NCBI GenBank assembly: GCA_964544305.1
Contig: CAZJAZ010000034.1
Location: forward strand, 1 to 31,102
Direction: 5' to 3'
DNA: 31,102 nt
Origin: JAFDWI01 sp964544305
GTDB lineage: Bacteria; Actinomycetota; Acidimicrobiia; Acidimicrobiales; Iamiaceae
Shown here: positions 1 through 7,690 of the stretch, piece after piece
Numbering within the stretch: the first letter of the stretch is position 1
Layout: every line of letters starts with the position of its first letter
Translations under genes and position numbers: made by a program
The notes under the pieces: model-generated
The model's database searches: none
Seen by the model: the letters and a program-made list of their open reading frames with translations, nothing else
Told to the model about the DNA's origin: nothing

Positions 1-732
1 GCCACGATGGCTGATGCGGCACCTGGGCGCTTTGTTTTTGGCATCGGTACGTCTTCCAACGTGATTGTTGAACGGTGGAATGACCTGCAATTTCATGAGC
101 CGTACAAGAAAGTGCGCGACACGGTTACGTTTCTGCGAGCGGCGTTGCGCGGTGAAAAAATCCGAGAAGAGTATGAAACGTTTACTGTCAAGGGTTTCAA
201 ACTTGGATTTGTGCCCGAAGTGCAGCCAGAGATTCTCATTGCGGCACTGCGTCCGGGCATGTTGCGTTTAGCGGGGACCGTTGGCGATGGCGCAATTATC
301 AACTGGCTCTCGGCAGACGATGTTGCCAGGGTTGTCCCCCATGTCCATGAGGGTGGTGACAACAAGCAGGTTGTGGCACGAATCTTCGTGATGCCCACCG
401 AAGATATTGACACGGTCCGGAGTGTTGCGAAGTTCGCTATCGCCGCCTACCTGAACGTTCCGGTGTATGCCAAGTTCCATGAATGGCTTGGTCGTGGTGA
501 CATGTTGCGATCGATGTGGGACAAATGGGCAGACGGAGATCGCCAAGGCGCTCTTGGAGCAATACCCAATGAACTGGTGGATCAACTTGTGATTCACGGG
601 TCCCCCCAGCAGTGTCGAACGCACATTCAACGTTATGTCGAAAGTGGCGTGACGTGTCCCGCGGTGGCGTTTATCCCCGGCGGTTACGACATTCGTGAAG
701 CAATGCGTGCGATCGCCCCGCCAGCGTTGTGA
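1..732 (+). CDS. LLM-class F420-dependent oxidoreductase, 5' truncated
   Basis: This is the C-terminal part of a luciferase-like (LLM) TIM-barrel oxidoreductase; the reading frame is open to the left edge, so the true start lies outside the window. Such proteins usually use F420 (sometimes FMN) for hydride transfer to small organic substrates in the cytoplasm. Visible family features are the early barrel strand FVFGIGTSS, the motif VKGFKLGF followed by PEILIAALRPGMLRLAG and VGDGAIINWL, and a C-terminal segment (LVIHGSPQQCRTHIQRYVESGV) typical of the final helix-strand unit. It is clearly related to the protein encoded at 1062-2075, which has the matching VKGFRLG and PKMLRLAGE blocks. Only 7 bp separate its stop from the stop of the convergent small gene. 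The family is certain; the substrate is unknown. Confidence 0.9.
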   Translation, partial: ATMADAAPGRFVFGIGTSSNVIVERWNDLQFHEPYKKVRDTVTFLRAALRGEKIREEYETFTVKGFKLGFVPEVQPEILIAALRPGMLRLAGTVGDGAIINWLSADDVARVVPHVHEGGDNKQVVARIFVMPTEDIDTVRSVAKFAIAAYLNVPVYAKFHEWLGRGDMLRSMWDKWADGDRQGALGAIPNELVDQLVIHGSPQQCRTHIQRYVESGVTCPAVAFIPGGYDIREAMRAIAPPAL

Positions 733-739
733 AGCGGCG

Positions 740-1051
740 CTAAAAAAGACCGAGTTGCTCTTCATGCGCGGCGATGTCGGAGAGCGGGACCCAAACCTTG
801 CCGCCACGGGGACCTCGACGCTCAACCTCGACGTCGCCAACGGGAATTGATCGGCGACGGCCACGCGCATCATTGAGTCCGAGTGAACCGTCTGGCTCAA
901 GCGCAACGGCGACACCTTCGAGCCACCGGCCACCGTCCTCTCGTCGAAAGCGTACGGTTGCGTGCGCCCGTAATCCGATCGTGACAAGCGCCTCAATTGC
1001 AGCTTGTTGCGCGGCGATATCTGTTGGTGCCTTCTTCGAAACCTTTGCCAC
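740..1051 (-). CDS. Small conserved-looking hypothetical protein (103 aa)
   Basis: I do not recognise a named family. The chosen start is a GTG at 1051 because it is preceded by AAAGGA at a 6-nt spacing; a TTG at 1075 would overlap the upstream gene and has no ribosome site. The protein has a basic, Ala-rich helical N-terminus (about residues 1-35) and then a likely small beta-rich domain with FRREDGGRWLEG, a turn rich in Gly/Asp, and an Arg-rich RGRRRSIPV segment, ending EEQLGLF. The beta part reads like an SH3-type or PilZ-type small barrel, but this is only an impression. It starts 10 nt after the stop of the LLM oxidoreductase at 1062-2075, so the two are probably co-transcribed. Coding is supported by the ribosome site and by gene packing on both sides. 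Confidence 0.7.
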   Translation of the reverse strand: MAKVSKKAPTDIAAQQAAIEALVTIGLRAHATVRFRREDGGRWLEGVAVALEPDGSLGLNDARGRRRSIPVGDVEVERRGPRGGKVWVPLSDIAAHEEQLGLF

Positions 1052-1061
1052 CCGGGTTCCT

Positions 1062-2075
1062 TTATGAATGACCAATGGCAGCGCGCATGGTATCGGTGAT
1101 CACGACACCCCGATCCGGTCCCCACGGCAGTGGCATCAAAACAGGATGGTCAACTCCTGCATCGCGATACGCCTGCACGCCCGCTTGAACTTTTGCAGCA
1201 TCGCCGAGAATGTCGATGCCATCGACCATGGCATCGGAAACAGCCGCCAATGCTGCACCACGATCACCCGCGGTGTGAGCCGCACGAACTGCATCAACCT
1301 CGGTGCCATAACCGGCTCTTGTGAAATTGGCGGCGTAACTATCGACAACCGCGTAAGAAAACAGGTCTTTGCGTGCTTTCTCAACGGCACCTTCGCGATC
1401 ACAGACCCCGGCATGCACGTACGCATAACTGTGAACGGCCGCATCGAGGCGCCCCGCGTCGCGTTGGCCAGCGCGCACCTGCTCGAGCGACCAGGGCACG
1501 TGCGATGCTGGTAAATAATTCAAGAGCACACCGTCGGCAAGTTCGCCCGCAAGTCGAAGCATTTTGGGGCCGAGTGCCCCGAGCACGATCTCTGGGCGTC
1601 GCTCGCCGAGGCGGATACCCAAGCGAAAGCCTTTCACCTGATAAAAGTCGCCCGCGAAGTCAACCTTCTCACCGCTCAAGCAGGCCTTGAGCAGGGTAAT
1701 GAATTCTCTGACCTGGGCGAGGGGCCGGTTCCCAAACGTGGCACCGTGCCACTTTTGCGTCACGACAGGAGACGAGATCCCAAGACCGATCAAAATTCGA
1801 CGATCCGGATGTAACGCCTGCAGCGTCGCTGCTCCCATGGCCAGCAGGGGAGGAGTCCGTAATTGCAGCGCCAAGACCCCGGTTCCAAGGTCAAGAATCG
1901 GGTTGGCTTGGCCGATCGCCCCAAGGAGACCGAACGCTTCAAGACCCACAGTTTCCGCGGTCCAAAACGAGCTGTAACCCAGTTCGGCCGCGTCACGAGC
2001 AGCACGTGCCGCAACGTCGGGGCCGAGCATCATGAGGCTGGCAGCGGTTACTCCCGTTGTGGGCGTTGTAGGCAT
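1062..2075 (-). CDS. LLM-class F420-dependent oxidoreductase
   Basis: Full-length luciferase-like monooxygenase-fold protein of 337 residues, a normal length for the family. It should be a cytoplasmic TIM barrel using F420 as hydride carrier; the substrate cannot be read from sequence. Landmarks are AAELGYSSFWTAETVG near the N-terminus (first barrel unit), LDLGTGVLALQLRTPPLLAM, LIGLGISSP, VKGFRLG, PKMLRLAGELADGVLLNYL and a C-terminal strand ending VLMPLPWG. The ATG at 2075 has a good ribosome site (GGAG, 6 nt away). It is a paralogue of the truncated enzyme at the left edge but points in the opposite direction. The first gene of a probable two-gene transcript with the small gene at 740-1051. 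Confidence 0.93.
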   Translation of the reverse strand: MPTTPTTGVTAASLMMLGPDVAARAARDAAELGYSSFWTAETVGLEAFGLLGAIGQANPILDLGTGVLALQLRTPPLLAMGAATLQALHPDRRILIGLGISSPVVTQKWHGATFGNRPLAQVREFITLLKACLSGEKVDFAGDFYQVKGFRLGIRLGERRPEIVLGALGPKMLRLAGELADGVLLNYLPASHVPWSLEQVRAGQRDAGRLDAAVHSYAYVHAGVCDREGAVEKARKDLFSYAVVDSYAANFTRAGYGTEVDAVRAAHTAGDRGAALAAVSDAMVDGIDILGDAAKVQAGVQAYRDAGVDHPVLMPLPWGPDRGVVITDTMRAAIGHS

Positions 2076-2199
2076 CGTTGGCTCCGAAATAAGAAAATGT
2101 TGTGGTCAGCATCGAATCGTACCGATAGAAGGGTAGGTCGTTCGCGAAACCGAATTGGAGGGCTGTTGAAATGACCACCAAGTCAGAGCGTCCGACCGG

Positions 2200-2205
2200 T
2201 AGACT
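2200..2205 (+). promoter_or_regulatory. Possible -10 element upstream of the 63-aa gene
   Basis: The intergenic stretch 2076-2253 must hold divergent promoters for the LLM gene (minus) and the small gene (plus). TAGACT at 2200-2205 fits an actinobacterial TANNNT -10 box and lies about 50 nt before the ATG at 2254. No convincing -35 box is present, so this is a weak call. Confidence 0.25.
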
Positions 2206-2253
2206 GAACGCAGGTGTTGAGCCGTTCGACATCGTTCCCGCACAGGAGTGGAC

Positions 2254-2445
2254 ATGACTGACACGATCACCCCCGAGCTGCTCACCGAAGCACTGACCCT
2301 GATTGACGAGGGGCTCGCGCATGTGCAGCATCGGGAGCTTGTGTCTGCCAATGAAGTCGCTGATCTGTTGTTGGACGTGCGCCTGTTGCTCGCGAATCCA
2401 CCGGCTGACGTCGCAGAACTCGAACCCGAACCGGTTGGTGTCTAA
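2254..2445 (+). CDS. Small acidic hypothetical protein (63 aa)
   Basis: No family recognised. The ATG at 2254 is preferred because AGGAG ends 6 nt before it; a GTG at 2248 directly abuts that ribosome site and is too close. The protein is acidic, Leu-rich and probably all-helical: two predicted amphipathic helices, ITPELLTEALTLIDEGLAHV and ANEVADLLLDVRLLLA, joined by a short polar turn, followed by a Pro/Glu tail. This looks like a small helical-hairpin or dimerising protein. There is no signal peptide or membrane segment. Its stop lies 16 bp from the convergent stop of the WS/DGAT gene. The strong ribosome site and clean amphipathic pattern support real coding. Confidence 0.65.
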   Translation: MTDTITPELLTEALTLIDEGLAHVQHRELVSANEVADLLLDVRLLLANPPADVAELEPEPVGV

Positions 2446-2461
2446 CCAATCGTCGTTGTCG

Positions 2462-3847
2462 TTAGCGAAGCTTGACAAGCTCGTCAAAAGCTTCTTCGGT
2501 GCAGCGAGCGAGTAAATCCGGGTCTGCAATTGCAAGTGTGTCGATGTGGAGGCCCATATCAAGCGAGCCGTTGTAGCTGAGCGTCGTCAGATTACATGCG
2601 GTGGCAATCAGCGGGCCGATTGGGTGATTCGATTCGACGAGTGCGCCCGCCATATAAATCGGAAAGGGCGCGCCGCGTACGTTCGAGGTGGTGAAGTCGA
2701 CCGTAGAAACTTGTGCCTTGGTGAGCTGAATGAGCAGCGCTGCAGGAAGTAGGTTGGCGGGCCCGGCTAAGACCTGGGGAAGTGACGCGCCGGTTCCTTC
2801 CCGCACGCTCAAAAGTCGCTCGTGAATTGCCCCAAGCCGGGTCGCGGGGTCTGGCCCGACGGGGATGGCAACGCGCGCGGTTCCGAATGCGTTGCCCGCG
2901 GATGACCGATCACTTCTCGTACTCACGGGCATCGCCATACGAAGCGACTCAATCTCACATCCCATGGCGCGGTGGTACGCACCCGCACCACCCGCGGCAC
3001 CGGCCACAAACACATCGTTGATGGTGACACCACGCCGCTTTGCAAGGGCACGAACGTCGTCAAATGGGACACGCAAAAGCCGAAGGGTGCGTTGGTCAGA
3101 ACGCTGTGTCCATAGTGGTGATTGGCGCTTGCCAATTGTGGCCGTCTCGGTAAGTAGCGAGCGGGCTACGTCGAGCGATCGTCGGGCTCCGTCAAGGAGG
3201 CGTTCCGAGTCGCGTAGCAGTTCGCTCGTTGTGGCAAGACCTTGCTGAATTGATTGCACGCCTCGTTGCAACGTGTGCCCGAGCGCGTCTCGGGTTGCCG
3301 ACACGGTGCCGGGCAGTGGTGTTGCTTCAGGCAAGGCAATGGGTTCTGGGTCGTCAACGTTCCGGGCAAAGTCAATGAAATGTTCAGAAATCCGCACCAT
3401 GCCAACGCCATCAGAAATGGTGTGGTGAAATCGTTGCAACATGACGCCGTGGCCATCGGAAACTCCTTCGAGAAGTAAGAACTCCCATAGTGGGTGGGTC
3501 GGGTCGTAGGGGCGGTGACAGAACGCCATGGCCTCGTCAATAACGTCCTCAGATTTCGCGTCGTGCAGTGTTTTGACGTGCACGTGGCGCGCGATATCGA
3601 ATTCGGGATCGTCAATCCATCGCGGGGGAGCGACTCGAGCAGGGTCGAGAAAAATCCGACGACGAAGCTGCGGGATCAACGCGGCGGCTCGGAGCATGCG
3701 ACCTTGCATACGAGCAATGTCCGCTGGGCGATCCAGGAACGTGATATTTGCGAACCCCGACGTGAGAGTTGGGTCACGTTCAAGCGTCCAGAGCATCGAC
3801 TCAAAGTCGGTCAGATGGTCTTCGGCGCGTACAGGTCGGTCGGCCAC
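2462..3847 (-). CDS. Wax ester synthase / diacylglycerol acyltransferase (WS/DGAT family)
   Basis: A 461-residue acyl-CoA-dependent O-acyltransferase that makes triacylglycerol and/or wax esters, expected at the inner membrane or lipid-body surface. The catalytic HHxxxDG motif is intact (HHTISDG, His141-His142 to Asp146-Gly147), inside the condensation-type N-terminal domain, and the C-terminal WES_acyltransf region is recognisable from VSTVDFTTSNVRG, the NHPIGP-like block and SYNGSLDMGLHID. Length is normal for the family. The start is a GTG at 3847 with only a weak upstream AGGG, so the N-terminus is somewhat uncertain. The 3' end contains a hairpin (2467-2494) that may help terminate transcription against the convergent small gene. 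Its presence implies storage-lipid synthesis. Family membership is sure; the alcohol acceptor is not known. Confidence 0.95.
   Translation of the reverse strand: MADRPVRAEDHLTDFESMLWTLERDPTLTSGFANITFLDRPADIARMQGRMLRAAALIPQLRRRIFLDPARVAPPRWIDDPEFDIARHVHVKTLHDAKSEDVIDEAMAFCHRPYDPTHPLWEFLLLEGVSDGHGVMLQRFHHTISDGVGMVRISEHFIDFARNVDDPEPIALPEATPLPGTVSATRDALGHTLQRGVQSIQQGLATTSELLRDSERLLDGARRSLDVARSLLTETATIGKRQSPLWTQRSDQRTLRLLRVPFDDVRALAKRRGVTINDVFVAGAAGGAGAYHRAMGCEIESLRMAMPVSTRSDRSSAGNAFGTARVAIPVGPDPATRLGAIHERLLSVREGTGASLPQVLAGPANLLPAALLIQLTKAQVSTVDFTTSNVRGAPFPIYMAGALVESNHPIGPLIATACNLTTLSYNGSLDMGLHIDTLAIADPDLLARCTEEAFDELVKLR
2467..2494 (-). terminator. Hairpin in the 3' end of the WS/DGAT gene
   Basis: GAAGCTTGAC (2467-2476) and GTCAAAAGCTTC (2483-2494) form a 10-bp stem with a 2-nt A bulge and a 6-nt loop. 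It lies inside the last codons of the WS/DGAT gene, just before the 16-bp convergent junction. There is no clear U tract, so terminator function is inferred from position and symmetry. Confidence 0.35.
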
Positions 3848-3882
3848 GCATCGACCCTAATCGGATCGGGCCCCTGTGGTAA

Positions 3883-4479
3883 TTAGTGGTCGAGGGAGGT
3901 GTGTTTGAATTCGTTCAAGTTCGTTTCACCGGTTGCTAAGTCAAGGATCTGTTGCACTCGACGAATGGCGAGCTGACCATTGCCCTCGGTGCGTTCCATG
4001 AAACGAATGAACGTGGCGGAGTTGCCAATGAGAAAGGTGGGGACGCCCCATACATCAAGTTCATCGACCTGCGCGGTGTGTTCCTTGCGCACGGTTGCGA
4101 GTGCCGAGCCGTCGTCAACTCGCGGCCAAATAAGCGCCGGGTCGACTCCGCAGGCTCGAAGCACGTCATCAACATTGGTGCGGTCCAAGAGTTTGCCTTG
4201 GTGGTGGCGGAGCGCGAAGAGGCCACGGTGTACCGAGCGAAACATGTCAGGGAACGTGTCACGCACAATGACAGAAACTTGAAGTGCTTCGAGGCCGCTG
4301 TCATCTTGGGGTCGATCCCAGATGTCGACTTGTCCTTCTTCAACGTGGACTTGGCCGAGTGAAAACGGCTCGAATGTGACGTCCCACGCTGCACCTGCGT
4401 CGAGAGCATCGAGCACCGTGTCGTGCACGATTGCGGTCCAGGGACAACGGTAGTCGTAGTTGAGACGAAACGATTCCAT
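3883..4479 (-). CDS. DsbA-fold oxidoreductase-like protein, single-cysteine active site
   Basis: A 198-residue thioredoxin-fold protein of the DsbA/FrnE/HCCA-isomerase group. The start is the ATG at 4479, which places the first beta-strand FRLNYDYRCPW directly at the N-terminus as in homologues; there is no signal peptide, so it is cytoplasmic. The helical insertion and the cis-Pro loop (GVPTF, about residues 145-149) are clear. Actinobacterial relatives include mycothiol-linked reductases with CPWC; here the motif is CPWT (Cys12), so the resolving cysteine is missing. That favours a mixed-disulfide or isomerase type of chemistry rather than dithiol oxidation. No strong ribosome site precedes the ATG, so the message may be leaderless. 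It lies between the WS/DGAT and PAP2 genes. Confidence 0.85.
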   Translation of the reverse strand: MESFRLNYDYRCPWTAIVHDTVLDALDAGAAWDVTFEPFSLGQVHVEEGQVDIWDRPQDDSGLEALQVSVIVRDTFPDMFRSVHRGLFALRHHQGKLLDRTNVDDVLRACGVDPALIWPRVDDGSALATVRKEHTAQVDELDVWGVPTFLIGNSATFIRFMERTEGNGQLAIRRVQQILDLATGETNLNEFKHTSLDH

Positions 4480-4531
4480 GATTGACAGAACCAATGTGAT
4501 CGCTGTGCTATTCCTACGTGAGACGAATGTC

Positions 4532-5038
4532 TCAGTCGTTGGCGAGCACCGTTCGAAGTGCGAGTTCACCCAGCATCCAACCAACGAGGGCTCCTGCCGC
4601 CACGTCGGTTGGATGATGCATCTTGGTGTGGATGCGACTCGTGGCGACGAGAATCGCGATGGGCCCAATGATTGGTTTCAATGACGGATTGTTTCGGGTC
4701 AGAATTGTGTAGGCAAATGCGCCGGAAGATGCGTGTCCGCTCGGGAAGCTTGATGTGATCGGTTCACGCAGCCGGGTTGAGACGTCGGGGCGGTTGTCAG
4801 GGCGTCCTCGCTTGAAGATGCGCTTCAAGCCTTGATTTACGACGAGAGATTCCAGCCCGAATAAGGCGACTCGGCGTGGTATCGCGTTGGCGTCGTCATC
4901 GTTGCGCAAACCCATGGCAAATGTGCTGATCAACCAGATCAGTCCCCAGTCGCCCAGATGCGATGCAACTTCAAAGACCTTGTCGGGCAGCAAACGTCCA
5001 CGCATTGGCTCAAACCATGCGTTCACGAGGTCATCCAC
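4532..5038 (-). CDS. PAP2-family phosphatase
   Basis: A 168-residue membrane-associated type 2 phosphatidic acid phosphatase-like protein. All three signature blocks are present: K-x6-RP (Lys76 to Arg83-Pro84), PSGH (residues 99-102) and SR-x5-H-x3-D (Ser134-Arg135, His141, Asp145), which carry the catalytic histidines and the phosphate pocket. Hydrophobic segments flank these motifs as expected. Likely substrates are phosphatidate, prenyl diphosphates or similar lipid phosphates. Proximity to the WS/DGAT gene makes phosphatidate-to-diacylglycerol conversion for triacylglycerol synthesis an attractive but unproven role. The start is a GTG at 5038; the gene follows the nuclease gene by about 33 bp and is probably in the same transcript. 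Confidence 0.92.
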   Translation of the reverse strand: MDDLVNAWFEPMRGRLLPDKVFEVASHLGDWGLIWLISTFAMGLRNDDDANAIPRRVALFGLESLVVNQGLKRIFKRGRPDNRPDVSTRLREPITSSFPSGHASSGAFAYTILTRNNPSLKPIIGPIAILVATSRIHTKMHHPTDVAAGALVGWMLGELALRTVLAND

Positions 5039-5071
5039 GACAAGTTCCGCTCTGAGGTGAGGTGCTCTGGG

Positions 5072-5896
5072 TCATATCGTGCGTATTGATGAGATGTCAT
5101 GCCGTAGCGGCGTTGGAGGGTCAAGCAGGTCACCGCCGAACGCGGGGCAATGATCTTTGAATGCGCACCAGTCACAGAGACGCGACGGCTTCGGTCGAAA
5201 ATCGCCGGTGACACATGAGCGCTCCACCGCCGACCAAATGGCGTCGACTTTGGTATTCATTGTCGCAAGCGCGCGAGGCGTTGGTGATTCTTCAACGATT
5301 GTGCGGTCACGCAGGTATAACAGGCGAATTTTGGCGGGATGCACCCCAAAAAGCTCCGCACACATGGCCGCATAGATTTTCACGCCGTCCATGCGTCCGT
5401 GGGAAAAGCGCTCGGAAGGGGCACGTCCCGTCTTGTAGTCGGTAACGACGAGCCCACCATCGTGGTCAAGCTCAAGCCGGTCGATCACGCCTCGTACGGC
5501 GTAGCCCTCGCGTGACACCTCAAGCATGATCTCAATGCCAATTGGGCGAATCAGCGTGGGATCTTCCATGTCGAAGTAATGATCAAGCAACGTCGACGCG
5601 TCGTCAAAAAATGTTTGTTCTTCCTGCGACGTCAGCGCAAGGCCGGTGAAGTCCGGATCGGATCGAATGGCGACAATGGCATCGTCCAGACAGGTTGATG
5701 CGGCCGCCCGAGTTCGCTGGGGAGGCTCGAGCGTAAAGAGCCGTTCGAGTGCGCTGTGAACCAACGTGCCTTTGGTCGCGGCCGGTGATGGGGGCTCGGG
5801 CAGTTTGTCGATGGCCGAATAGCGAAAGGCCAACGCACATTTGGTAAAGGTCGAAACTTTCGATGGTGAAAGGGTGCGTGGTGGGGTCAGCTGCAC
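5072..5896 (-). CDS. RecB-like PD-(D/E)XK exonuclease with Fe-S cysteines
   Basis: A 274-residue stand-alone nuclease of the RecB/Cas4-like PDDEXK_1 group. Nuclease core residues are visible: His47 in LVHSALERLF, Asp139 in GVIDRLE, and Asp153/Lys155 in VTDYKTG. Four cysteines (Cys20, and Cys241, Cys244, Cys250 in CDWCAFKDHC) match the AddB/Cas4-type pattern that closes the nuclease ring with a 4Fe-4S cluster. It lacks any helicase domain. Such actinobacterial proteins are usually annotated as RecB family exonucleases of unknown role in DNA repair. There is no cas gene nearby, so a CRISPR role is not suggested. The start is the GTG at 5896. Confidence 0.93.
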   Translation of the reverse strand: MQLTPPRTLSPSKVSTFTKCALAFRYSAIDKLPEPPSPAATKGTLVHSALERLFTLEPPQRTRAAASTCLDDAIVAIRSDPDFTGLALTSQEEQTFFDDASTLLDHYFDMEDPTLIRPIGIEIMLEVSREGYAVRGVIDRLELDHDGGLVVTDYKTGRAPSERFSHGRMDGVKIYAAMCAELFGVHPAKIRLLYLRDRTIVEESPTPRALATMNTKVDAIWSAVERSCVTGDFRPKPSRLCDWCAFKDHCPAFGGDLLDPPTPLRHDISSIRTI

Positions 5897-5927
5897 GTGT
5901 CCAGCCTAGAAGTCGCCGCACGAAAGG

Positions 5928-7607
5928 TCATGTTTGACCGTTCATTGGCACCGAATTGTCGAGCTCATCGGCGACTTCATAGACCACCTTGGCGAGATCG
6001 TCAAGGAGTTCATTGCTACGTTGCAGCTCATCAGAAAACCGGATTCGATCGGCTGGTGGCGCTGGCAAGGCCGATTCCATCCAAGCGGCATGCAACAAGA
6101 ACGGGACCGTGAAGCCTGGCTTTGTAAGCGTGGCAAGCGGGCCTTGAGCGATATTGCCGGCGTCAAAGACCTCGATGCGAAATGCGTCGTCGTTCATGAT
6201 CGGTACGACGACGTACCCATCATGACCGCCGGGGGCTGATCCGGTGGTGCGAGGGGCATAGATCGGTGATGAGGGAAAGTCGTCAAGACCAAAAGCATGT
6301 GTCTGCGTAATCGTCAAGTCCGGCATCGAAGAAGTCACAAGAAGCGGAGCAGTTTCATCTGCGGGGAAGAGCGAAGTGTCTACACGATCTTCGTACAATG
6401 CCAACATCTTCGCCGTGATGCCTTCGGGCCGCCAACCTTGGTGCACGGTGTGATGCACGGTTGGTTGCTGGCGGCCTTCGTCGCTCCAGTCCATGGCGTT
6501 GAGTTGGCGGGTCCACAGCAGTTCGGGTTCACGCTGTTCCGCTCGGTGGCGTACCGCCCCCGTTTGAGGGTCGAAGACGACGAATGACGTGAGATCCGGG
6601 CTCATGGGAAGCCCGTACATGCCACGCAAAGTCGGATCGCACGGGCGTCCGAGAACATCAACATCGCCGGACTGTTGGGTCATGGCAATGTCAACGTTTT
6701 GGACGTGCTCAAAGAGCACGGCGATGCCGTCACTGTCGTCCCAGGTTGCGTAGTAGTGATTGATCTCGGGCGAAATAGTGATGGTCGTGCACGAAACTTC
6801 TTCCCCCGGGGGCGCTTCCAGTAGCGCCTCTTTGCGGATGAGGTACAGCGGTGAGGTCAGGTTGTTTGGTTCACTTCGTTCACCACCGGCCAGAACTTGT
6901 GGTTCAACTTTGAACGCACAGTCACCCACGATCAACCATTCACGGGTCTGCGTTATTGTGTGCACTGACTGGGGGATGAGCGCATTTGAAATTGGCCACG
7001 AGCGCAGCGGGCCCGATCCGTCCCAGCACACGACATGGAGGGCCCCCCAATGTGTATTGACCGTCCACATGCAGTCACGCGCGCTATCGATGACCGGATG
7101 GGCGGTGGTCATCACCATGGGCAGGATTGGTTGGGGCGAAACTTCGAACGTCAACCATTCATCTCGTCGCCCCACATCGCCCAGATAACCAAGACTGTGC
7201 GGATCAATCTCGACGGGCCGCCCCGCATCCCAAGTCACAAAGAGCCGCTTCCCCCACACGAGCGGGTTGGTGTTCGCCGCATTGGTGTGCCCGAAAGGTG
7301 ACTGCACGCCGACAATGGTTGGCGTAAACAGATCGGGGCGTTTGACTCGAAGGCGTGACGAGGGTGAGTCGATGCGTCGCTGGCGCCAAGCAAACGAGTT
7401 GCTTGGGGCACCGTGCATTCCCGGCGTAAGTGAAAGGCGGTAGACCATGCCATCACCAAAGAATGGATGCGGCCCGTCGAGCGTGGTTGGGTGCGGAGCG
7501 CTGATGATGACTTCGCCGGCTAAATCACGAGGCCATGAACCTTGGGTGACGGTGAAATCAACGTCATGAGGATCGTCTCGAACAAACAGACTACGGGGCA
7601 GTGGCAT
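5928..7607 (-). CDS. Carotenoid oxygenase (CCD/RPE65 family)
   Basis: A 559-residue non-haem iron carotenoid cleavage dioxygenase. Four histidines in family-like contexts fit the iron site: His170 (TTAHP), His216 (SVHTITQTREWLIVGD), His301 (FEHVQNVD) and His506 (PFLLHAAW). The start is the ATG at 7607, preceded by AAAGG; the frame stays open upstream to 8087 but overlaps the permease gene and reads like antisense. The enzyme should cleave a carotenoid or stilbene-type double bond in the cytoplasm or at the membrane. A tail of about 50 residues follows the last ligand and looks helical and acidic (DELQRSNELLDDLAK), longer than usual. It sits 83 bp downstream of the DrrB-like permease and may belong to that operon. 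Confidence 0.93.
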   Translation of the reverse strand: MPLPRSLFVRDDPHDVDFTVTQGSWPRDLAGEVIISAPHPTTLDGPHPFFGDGMVYRLSLTPGMHGAPSNSFAWRQRRIDSPSSRLRVKRPDLFTPTIVGVQSPFGHTNAANTNPLVWGKRLFVTWDAGRPVEIDPHSLGYLGDVGRRDEWLTFEVSPQPILPMVMTTAHPVIDSARDCMWTVNTHWGALHVVCWDGSGPLRSWPISNALIPQSVHTITQTREWLIVGDCAFKVEPQVLAGGERSEPNNLTSPLYLIRKEALLEAPPGEEVSCTTITISPEINHYYATWDDSDGIAVLFEHVQNVDIAMTQQSGDVDVLGRPCDPTLRGMYGLPMSPDLTSFVVFDPQTGAVRHRAEQREPELLWTRQLNAMDWSDEGRQQPTVHHTVHQGWRPEGITAKMLALYEDRVDTSLFPADETAPLLVTSSMPDLTITQTHAFGLDDFPSSPIYAPRTTGSAPGGHDGYVVVPIMNDDAFRIEVFDAGNIAQGPLATLTKPGFTVPFLLHAAWMESALPAPPADRIRFSDELQRSNELLDDLAKVVYEVADELDNSVPMNGQT

Positions 7608-7626
7608 GGCGAACCTTTCGAGAATG

Positions 7627-7650
7627 GGGGCGAAGCATTGCCGCCGCCCC
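7627..7650 (-). promoter_or_regulatory. GC-rich hairpin just upstream of the carotenoid oxygenase
   Basis: GGGGCG at 7627-7632 and CGCCCC at 7645-7650 are inverted with a 12-nt spacer. The element lies in the 83-bp gap between the permease stop and the oxygenase ribosome site. It could be a weak terminator/attenuator or an mRNA structure that partly uncouples the oxygenase from the transporter genes. There is no U run. Confidence 0.35.
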
Positions 7651-7690
7651 GCATCAATGTATTGCCCAAAAGTTGGCCACCGCGCTCCAA

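Noticed and set aside
268..1125. Minus-strand open frame of 285 codons across the left LLM gene
   Set aside because: It covers a clear LLM gene on the other strand and the small 103-aa gene in another frame, and shows no family features.
5072..5896. Cas4-type CRISPR nuclease
   Set aside because: The cysteine pattern fits Cas4/AddB, but no repeat array or other cas gene is present, so it is kept as a stand-alone RecB-like nuclease.
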